From: Dromiciops gliroides
Taxonomy: Eukaryota > Chordata > Mammalia > Microbiotheria > Microbiotheriidae
NCBI RefSeq assembly: GCF_019393635.1
Contig: NC_057866.1
Span: forward strand, 226,575,359 to 226,639,358
Direction: 5' to 3'
Length of the DNA: 64,000 nt
Shown: one piece after another, positions 1 through 64,000 of the stretch
Numbering within the stretch: position 1 is the first letter of the stretch
Layout: every line of letters starts with the position of its first letter
Position numbers and translations under genes: made by a program
Notes under the pieces: model-generated
What the model was told of the DNA's origin: nothing
Databases searched by the model: none
What the model saw: the letters and a program-made list of their open reading frames with translations, nothing else

Positions 1-412
1 TCAATCTCTCTATCAGTTCTTTCTTTGGAGGTGGACAGCGCTTCAACACTAGTTCTTTGGGATTGTTGTGAATCACTGTATTGCTGAGAATATCTGTCAT
101 TCAGTTCTTCATGAAACAATATTGTTACTGTACTGTGTACATTATCTTGCTCACTTCTCTATGCATCAGTTGTTCATATAAGTCTTTCCAGGTTTTTCTG
201 AAATCATCCCGCTTGTCATTTCTTATAGCACAATACTACTCCATTATAATCATATATCATAACTTGTTTAGCCATTCTCCAACTGATGGGCATCCCTTTG
301 ATTTCCAATTCTTAGCTACCACAAAGAGCTGATATATTTGTTTTTGTACAAGTAGGCTCTTTCCCCCATTTTTTGGTATGTCTTTGGAATACAAACCCTG
401 CAATGGTATTGA
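1..412 (-). mobile_element. L1 3'-region fragment, cut by window edge
   Basis: Reads as the antisense of a marsupial L1 3' end: GGAGGTGGACAGC, CTTTCCAGGTTTTTCTGAAATCATC, ATTTCTTATAGCACAATACTACTCCATTA and GCCATTCTCCAACTGATGGGCATC are the reverse of the ORF2-terminal/3' UTR text also seen at 42584-43130 and 43440-44480. It breaks off abruptly into a SINE near 412. Confidence 0.8.
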
Positions 413-535
413 CAATGGCATTTTACAGACAAGGAAACCGGGGCAAACAGGGTTAAATGACTTGCCCAGGGTCTGAAGATGAGTCTTCCTGACTCCAGGC
501 TTGACTCTCTATCTACTGGGCCATTTAGCTGCCGA
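413..535 (-). mobile_element. tRNA-derived CORE-SINE (MIR/MAR1-like)
   Basis: Minus-oriented SINE with the CORE-type segment (ACAGACAAGGAAACCGGGGC), the TGACTTGCCCAGGGT box and the head ATTTAGCTGCC. Joined directly to the L1 fragment on its left. Confidence 0.75.
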
Positions 536-539
536 ATAC

Positions 540-920
540 TATGAGAGGATTCCACCCCAACTACTGGCCCGCTGACTGCTTTCTAAACATGTTATGTTTA
601 TCTACTGCTCAGGTGGTTTCCCCATCTGGAACAAGCTACTGTCTGCTTAATACCTATCAAAACAGCCTCCTCTCTCCTTCAAGTCCCACCCTCTCCCATC
701 CCTGACTGGGTGTGATCATGGCTTCCTTTAAACTATTCATCTACCCTAAGATGTTTCTCATGCTACCATCTAGAATTATTTAGCAGCTTTCTTACTTAGC
801 TACTTAACTTTTTATGTGAAGAATCTTGTCTGCTCAACAAGACCATCTGCAGCTTGAAGGCAGATTGTGATTTATACTTCTTTGTATATTCCAAAGTGCT
901 ATACTAATGAAGAATTTTCT
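540..920 (+). mobile_element. L2 3'-end remnant
   Basis: Diverged plus-strand text resembling the 3' tail of L2 elements: a C/T-rich protein-tail region, then AAGACCATCTGCAGCTTGAAGGCAGATTGTG and CTTTGTATATTCCAAAGTGC, as in the usual gene-end stretch of L2. Old and fragmentary. Confidence 0.45.
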
Positions 921-1204
921 TTTATGAATCATTACTCAGGTACAATGGGAAAATCTGGTGCTTGAGACAAGATGCCATACTAAGTGTGAAAGGTGCAAAA
1001 GAACTTCTGAGCAGGAAATAACAAGGCAGCAACCTTCCAGGCAAAAGGTAAACATGTAATTTTGAGAACTATGATTTCATCTGTGTTCTCTCCATGTTTC
1101 TCTGTTTGCTAGGCAGTATATGAGATTAAAATCTGAAAAGCAAAGAGGCAATTTTGGGAATTAAATAGTTATTTTTATTGTGCAACTTTGCAGGGAAAAA
1201 AAGT

Positions 1205-1322
1205 CTAGGGCAGATGATGATTTATTTCTCTGGGTCAGTTTCCTTACCTATAAAATGAAGGATTTGGAAAAAGTTATCTTTAAAGTTTCTTCTAGCTAAC
1301 ATTCTGTGAGTCTAAGTTGATT
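1205..1322 (+). mobile_element. MIR remnant
   Basis: CTGGGTCAGTTTCCTTACCTATAAAATGAAGGAT followed by TCTAGCTAACATTCTGTGAGTC matches the 3' half of MIR SINEs. Confidence 0.65.
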
Positions 1323-2169
1323 TTTTTTTGGTAGAGAACCATCATTGATGTCTTCTGAAGCTATAGTTCTATCACAACCGAATGATAAAAAGAGCACATT
1401 TTACCCAAGAAAATGAAACAAGCCAAAGTACAAAGACAGCGAGACCACTGGCTTTATATTTAAAAAAAACACATATACACTGAGCACCCTTACCCTTCCA
1501 TAGTCCAATCTGTGATTTACATAGTAGTTACAATCTCTAATCTCAGTTTATTTGTAACAGACCATTAATTTTTAATGAATAACTAAACTGTTGTTGAAGC
1601 ATTTTTTTCAGAATGAGTGAAGGCACTATAAAAATTCAAGGTGGTACTTCTAATAAGTCAGATAAACTGACTGGTCTCATGTCATTTCTGAAAACTTCAA
1701 GTTAAAGCAATGTGATGGTTGAGAACATTTCTTTTATCAGCACAATGAGACAAGTGATGACACTGACAATAATTAGCCCTCTTTTGTAAAGTTATTTGGT
1801 TTTAGAAACTGAACACATAGTGATAATCAGATCAATGAAAATACACTGACATACAGATTAAATTCAACGTATTTCCCATAAGTTACCAAATTCTACACCT
1901 CAGACATGTAAAAATATCAGTTACAAAAAATACACACACAATCAAGCAAAATATCTTTAATTAGTAAGGTGATCATAAATAATTCCACATAAAAGATTTA
2001 AACAGAATTACAAAGAGTGTTTCTTATGTGGACTCCATTCTTAATATGTATTAGTCAACCTCATTCTCTAACTGGGACAAAAAGATCTGTCATCAAACAT
2101 CCAACAATGTAGCACATTTTAAGCAATTCATATTCTGTAGTTACATTTTTACATTTCTTTACAAATGTA
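1323..2169. other. Unassigned 3' flank of SEC24B
   Basis: AT-rich sequence with no recognisable repeat family or coding potential. It may be distal 3' UTR or intergenic DNA. A (CA)-rich patch lies near 1930. Nothing else seen. Confidence 0.5.
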
Positions 2170-2713
2170 ACATTTATGTACATTATATATTTTATTTCTA
2201 CAGTTCATGTATTGAAATTCTATAGTCTTCACTGGGAAAATGGTGAATCCATTTAATGAATACGAATCATTCCTTGTTAAAAAGTAATTTATATAAACAA
2301 ATAACCTGGTACCACTGCCCTTTGGCATCTCTCATCAGAGTTTAAGTTTGGAAATATTCTATTAAATGTAAGAAAAAAGGATTTATCTAACTTTACATTA
2401 TGAAATATCATTCCACATAGCTACATAAATTTGCCAGCTTGCAGTTAATAGGACCATACTGCTGTACTATTGGAAATGTGTATAAACCAATTCAAAATGT
2501 AGTTAGTGAAATAGCCATCATCATCACTACTTTTAATTTAGGCTGAAATAAACTCCAAGTTCTTTTAGAAGCTAATTCTTCACCTTTAACTGTCAAAGCT
2601 TCAGAAAGGGGAGGGTGCATTGCAAATGCTTTCTTTCCACATTTCCCATGTGCTTCTCTGACAGCTTACGCTTGTCTCCAAAGTCATGGAGGTTTTTCCT
2701 CTTTGGTTCCATT
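2170..2713 (-). other. SEC24B: SEC24B 3' UTR (extent uncertain)
   Basis: Repeat-free AT-rich sequence directly after the SEC24B stop. A canonical AATAAA (minus strand) reads at 2196-2191, about 520 nt past the stop. ATTAAA variants occur at 2537-2532 and 2257-2252, and another AATAAA at 1552-1547. The first canonical signal was taken as the likely end, but a longer UTR reaching 1.5-1.9 kb cannot be excluded without transcript data. Confidence 0.45.
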
Positions 2714-59365
<56,652 letters not shown>

Positions 59366-59717
59366 CTGAAGAGGGCAAAATATTTTACTGTATTATAATA
59401 GATTTAATTAAATCTTGATTAGTTATTAGTCACTGTACTAACAGTATAATTAATCTAGCAAGCATCCTTATTATAGGTATATTTTCCAGATTAAAAAAAG
59501 GTTAAAACCCTTAAGTATTAATATGATTCTCTTTTAAATGAAAATCTCTCTAATATGTTTAATTGGTCAATAAATACAATTTATTAGGTACTATGTGTGC
59601 AAGGCTGAGGATACAAAGAGGCAAAAGACAGCTTCTGCTCCAGGAGCCAACAATTTAATATTTACACATTTCCTTGCCTTTAGAAACAAAATTTAAAGCA
59701 TTTACTCTTTTATTGTT

Positions 59718-59864
59718 TTTTTGTTTAAAGTGAGGCAATTGGGGTTAAGTGACTTGCCCAGGGTCACACAGCTAATAAGTGTTAAGTGTCTGAGGCCGGA
59801 TTTGAACTCAGGTCCTCCTGACTCCAGGGCCGATGCTCTATCCACTGCGCCACCTAGCTGCCCT
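59718..59864 (-). mobile_element. WSINE1-like SINE with perfect 17-bp TSD
   Basis: Antisense copy ending CCACCTAGCTGCCC. Flanks TTTACTCTTTTATTGTT at 59701-59717 and 59865-59881 are identical. Confidence 0.95.
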
Positions 59865-60034
59865 TTTACTCTTTTATTGTTAATTCAAGTCATCGATGTG
59901 AACACTAATTTTGGTGTTATTCACTGATTCCTCAGGAACTAGTGGTATAGAATTGTTTGACCCTTTACCAAATATCCTTATAGATGAGAGTCCTGTGTTT
60001 CTTCTTTCTAAAAATTAATTTAAAACTTAGCTAA

Positions 60035-60186
60035 GGGGCAGCTAGGTGGTGCAGTGGATAGAGTACCGGCCCTGGAGTCAGGAGGACCTGAGTTCAAATC
60101 CGGCCTCAGACACTTAATAGCTGTGTGACCCTGGGCAAGTCACTTAACCCCAATTGCCTCACTAAAAAAAAAAAAAAGCCACAAAC
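60035..60186 (+). mobile_element. WSINE1-like SINE with perfect 12-bp TSD
   Basis: GGGGCAGCTAGGTGGTGCAGTGGATAGAGTACCGG to oligo-A. The CACTTACT part before TAGCTGTG is missing. Flanks AAACTTAGCTAA at 60023-60034 and 60187-60198. Confidence 0.94.
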
Positions 60187-61069
60187 AAACTTAGCTAAGC
60201 TGTTAATTCTCACTTTGGGCTGTTTTACTTCTGTTCTCCTCCTACTAACTTCACACCCAAGTGTCATAAGAGAATTTCAAGATGGCACCACACTTTCAAA
60301 GTCAAGTACACAGGCCCTACGATAGCCATGCCGATTAGATGCCTTTTTAGTTTAACGGAGAGGGGTATATTTTGGATGGATGAGATTACTCAACGTCTAG
60401 CAAATGAATAAATTTCAATGAGAGAGAACTTTATAAAACATAATTAGGGAGACCAAACAAAACTGTAATGAAGTTAAATTAGGTATCTCAGGTTTTTGTT
60501 TTTGTTTTTTTTTAAAATAACACTACTATAAAGTCTCTAAAACCATTCTAAGTTTTTTATGTGGTTAAAAACAAACCTCTTTCCCTACAACTTCTTTCCC
60601 AAACTACAGGTTAGCTAAAATTCTCTCAAAGAAAATCAAGAGGTTTAGGAAGTGTTTGAATAGTTTGTATATTCTTCTTGATTCAATGAAATGTTAAAAG
60701 AAAGTCCTCTTCAGAAGATCCACACAATGCCCTGGGAGCCCTTTCTTTCCTTTTACTAAGCAGTGTACCATCCATCCAAGCTGTCCTCTCTAATGGCTTC
60801 CCCTGTCCTTAATATGGGGCCTTGGTAAATATCTTATATAAAAGATACTCTGGGTAGCATAGTGCATCCTATCTCATTTCTAGTTGCTCTCTGAGTTAAT
60901 TTTTATTCTAAGATCATGATGTTCCATAAATTGTAATCACAACATAGCATCAAAAGGACAGTGATGTTAAAAGCTTAGCATAACCCAAAGTGCTGCATGA
61001 CATCTCAAATGTGGTCCAGGTGGATTTTCTCCTTGAGCTCAATCTATGGTACCTATCTAAGATATGTAT

Positions 61070-61232
61070 CTAGAACTAGAAGGGATCTTAGACATCACTA
61101 GTCTAAATACTTCATTTAACAGATGAGTAAACTAAGTCTCTGAGAGGTTAAGTAAAGTTGCACAAGAAAAGCTGGATGGAAACTTGGATTCCCTAGCGTT
61201 CTTTCTCTTCCACCAGTCTTCCAAAGGCCTCC
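61070..61232 (-). mobile_element. MIR-type SINE
   Basis: CTAGAAGGGATCTTAGACATCACTAG, CATTTAACAGATGAGTAAACTAAGTCTCTGAGAGGTTAAG: ancient MIR-related text in antisense. Confidence 0.7.
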
Positions 61233-62760
61233 TCATCAGCTATACCACCCCCCCCACACCATAACCTTTTTTTAATCTGCTTTTTTATGAAAAGGGGGTA
61301 GCGGGGTCAATTTCTTTCACATTAGATTTTTCTGAGGAAGCTGTAATGTTCCAGCATTTGATATGATTAATAGATTATTATATGCAAATCTATACATTTG
61401 GAAAACTGACATAAACAGGAAATACTTTAGCTCATGACATTTTAAAATACTGGAAAACAATTTATATACAAATATTTCCCTGAATTATACACTCCTTGGT
61501 GCCAATTTTCAGCACAGCAATTGATAAAAAGTAATTTCAGTATTCACATGGGTCACAGTATGACTAGTATGAACAGATATATTCATATCAGAACTTCTAA
61601 TTTTAATATAGTGAATCTCCAAAAATCTTGGTGTAGTGATTATACACATAAAAATGCTTAAAATGATATTTCTTTCAAAGCTCTTAAAGCCAACTCTACA
61701 TAATGGCATTCTGAGGGAAGGAGCAGATTTTTCATAAAAGTTTCTCTAAAGAAGCTCAAAACCAATAGTTGTTTGTCTGAGTCTATGACCACCATGTCTA
61801 ACTTTAAAAAAATATAAAGATTTTCCTTTGATGGTCCAAGTCCTGGAATGACATTGGAACCTGAATCCTCTTTTGTGCTGTTAAGTTATGTCTGTTTCTC
61901 TCCAACACATAAAAAACAAAGGAGGATAGATAATATGGAATTGCCACTTTTATGACAAACCCCAGGGTTTAGGGCTCAGCACTCTGTATTTGGTGTGTTA
62001 TGCCATAGATGGCAATAAAACCTTTAAGATAGACATTTTATTTATTGGATATTCTGTGACTGTCTGTAGGGCTCCTGGAGAAAGTGAGAGTGCCCATTAT
62101 CTGATTTGAAGCTTCTGTTTCCTGAATATAAAGAACTCCTTCCCAAAGAATGAATCTAACACTGAGCTTTTGAGAATTAAATGCTGTAAATAAAACCAAA
62201 ACCCCACCATGATTCTATTAAAATTTACAAACTTATCTTTACTACAGAGCTTACTGTTTTATCACCATAACAAGTTATGTGAATGAAAAACTTCCTCAAA
62301 TGGAAAAACGTAGGATCTGCCTGTTTACAAACTGCCTCATAAAGAAAAATCTTTTAGTCACAAAGATTCAATTTTGTGCAGGAAACATGGAGTAATACAA
62401 TAGCAAATTCTTATCTGAATTGCTTAACTTACTATATGTTTCTACCATATTAGAAAAACCGATTAAGCTAGGCCTTGAAAGACAAACATGCTGTGATTGT
62501 GATGTGGTTACAAAGTACTAGATTTGAACGTTGGCTTTACTCTCAATCTCTCATCTATCAATTTCTCCATCCCGCCCCTCCCTCATTTATTCATCTTTCG
62601 TGGGTGTCCTTGGGAATATCTGTGGGCTTTAATTTCTGTATCCATAAATGAAGCATTAGAGAGTAGGTGATTACTAAAGATACTAAATCCTACAATCCTA
62701 AGTGTATTTTCAAGCTCAGATTGGTGAAGAAAATTCAAAATTTTAATTGGTCCTGTAATG

Positions 62761-63507
62761 CACTAGTCTCCAAAGTGGGGGCCATGTACCCCCCAGGGGT
62801 ATAAACCCCTGGAACGATTACAAAGGACTAGGAAGTTGGGTCACATCCCACCTGCCTGGAAGGGTGTATTCCCAATGCCCCCACCACCACAAAGGGGGTG
62901 GTTATAATCTAACCTGAAGAAGCTACAAAAACACAACTGCCCACCTCACCCATCTCTACTTGGTCTGTGCTTGGGGAATAAAAAGCCCACCCCCTCCTTT
63001 TCATTTTTTTTTTTGGATGAGTGAACCACAAGATGAACAGGCAAGAAAGGATTTCCATTTTCACTGTAGATATCATTATATTTATGACCTTTGCCCATAC
63101 CCCTCGTCCAAATTGTAGAGGGCACCATATCCTTCCAGTTGGTCAGCCAATCTCACAATCCCTGTCATCCCCAATCCTCACTCTCCCTCAACCCCCATAA
63201 CCAATCAGTTGAAAAAGCCTAACATGGAGGCAGAAACAACTTTTTAAAAAAACAGAACAAAAAACTGTCCTCTCAACTCATACATCACAGTTCAGGCCCT
63301 CATCGCTGACACTGAGTGACCTCTTCCCTTTCCAATACACCCTTGTTAAAATGATTTTCCTAAAGAGCAAGGCTAATCACACCGCTCCTTTGAGTCGGGT
63401 CCCTATGGAATTGAAGACCAAATAGCAATCATTTTTAATACATCACCCATTTTTTGTTTTTTTTTCCCTAAGTAGAGGTTCAAGATCAACAAAGTTTGGA
63501 AACTATT
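62761..63507. mobile_element. Possible hAT-type non-autonomous DNA transposon carrying an L2 piece
   Basis: The left end CACTAGTCTCCAAAGT and the complement of the right end CAATAGTTTCCAAACT match at 13 of 16 positions, the look of hAT terminal inverted repeats. Flanks CTGTAATG and GTGTAATA could be a decayed 8-bp target duplication. Inside, about 63120-63430 reads as sense L2 (CCATAACCAATCAGTTG, CAGTTCAGGCCCTCATC, ATGATTTTCCTAAAGAGCAAGGC), which would be an insertion. No transposase ORF. Confidence 0.45.
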
Positions 63508-63582
63508 GGTGTAATAAATGCGATTTTTAGGAGAAACCCACCAGCTTTACTTCTCTTAGCCATCCTCAAGAAATACTAAGTT

Positions 63583-63735
63583 TGGGGCAGCTAGGTGGCA
63601 CAGTGGATAGAGCACTGGCCTTGGAGTCAGGAGTACCTGAGTTCAAATCTGGCCTCAGACACTTAACAATTACTGGCTGTGTGACCCTGGGCAAGTCACT
63701 TAACCCCAGCTGCCTCACCAAAAAAAAAAAAAAAA
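63583..63735 (+). mobile_element. WSINE1-like SINE with perfect 15-bp TSD
   Basis: GGGGCAGCTAGGTGGCACAGTGGATAGAGCACTGG to oligo-A. Flanks AAGAAATACTAAGTT at 63568-63582 and 63736-63750. Confidence 0.95.
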
Positions 63736-64000
63736 AAGAAATACTAAGTTAGTTATTGTGGGGAGGGCCAGAGTTCTTAAACTACTAAGACACAGAACCA
63801 AAAGGTAGGTTCAACGATTAGAAGGGCACAGAGCAAAAGATTCATTGTTCAAAACTGCTAACTTACCAACTTGTAAGGTAAAGGTAACTAAGGACTATCC
63901 TTTGCAATGGGTACAGGAGCATTTTTCTCCTGCACAAGCCTCCCTTCTCAAAGAGAATATTATCCTAATTTAAAAGCTTCAAATGAAAAGGGCTCTGGTA

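Larger units (their letters stand above)
59366..64000 (-). other. SEC24B intron 2 (3' part)
   Basis: Intron upstream of exon 3, running off the window. SINEs, MIR and a possible hAT element are listed separately. 60200-61070, 61235-62755 and 63751-64000 show nothing recognisable, except L2-tail-like text at 59565-59660 (AATTTATTAGGTACTATGTGTGC). No further SEC24B coding exon was found. Confidence 0.65.

Noticed and set aside
59366..64000. Search for the remaining SEC24B 5' exons
   Set aside because: No stretch translating to the expected upstream SEC24B sequence with splice sites was found; these exons are probably beyond the window.

Overview
This window is nuclear DNA from a marsupial, most probably an Australian one. 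Two things point there. A spliced vertebrate gene runs along almost the whole minus strand. The introns carry about thirty copies of a roughly 140-bp tRNA-derived SINE (head GGGGCAGCTAGGTGG, body TAGCTGTGTGACCCTGGGCA) that is typical of Australian marsupials (WSINE1-like), many with perfect target-site duplications. Marsupial-type L1, L2, CR1-clade, RTE/BovB-type and MIR/CORE-SINE copies fill much of the rest. Assigning it to a family such as Dasyuridae would be a guess.

The host gene is SEC24B, the cargo-selecting subunit of the COPII coat at ER exit sites. I could place 22 consecutive coding exons, from 59365 down to the TGA at 2716-2714. All splice phases agree and no frameshift or internal stop was found. 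Together they encode 947 residues plus two bases of a preceding codon. This covers the end of the disordered N-terminal region, the CX2C/CX2C zinc finger, the trunk, the beta-sandwich, the helical domain and the gelsolin-like C-terminus. By comparison with human SEC24B, two 5' coding exons and the promoter should lie beyond base 64000. The 3' UTR lies below 2714.

Region by region: 1-2713 is the 3' UTR and downstream flank, with an L1 piece, a SINE and L2 remnants. 2714-14233 holds nine compact 3' exons (helical and gelsolin-like domains plus part of the beta-sandwich). One intron here carries an NDUFB7 retrocopy with an intact 124-codon ORF. 14234-19536 is an intron built from nested CR1, L1 and L2 copies. 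19537-26467 holds the trunk and zinc-finger exons. 26468-37962 holds exons 6-8, separated by repeat-rich introns, one of them with a decayed GAPDH retrocopy. 37963-59365 holds the short N-terminal-region exons 3-5, separated by the longest introns; the 12-kb intron between exons 4 and 5 contains L1 and RTE copies and an endogenous-retrovirus pol fragment. 59366-64000 is the 3' part of intron 2.

No operon, CRISPR array, functional tRNA/rRNA gene or unknown multigene system is visible. The interesting material is the retrocopies, the nested and tandem retroelements, and a SINE that in antisense carries a ready-made pair of splice signals.
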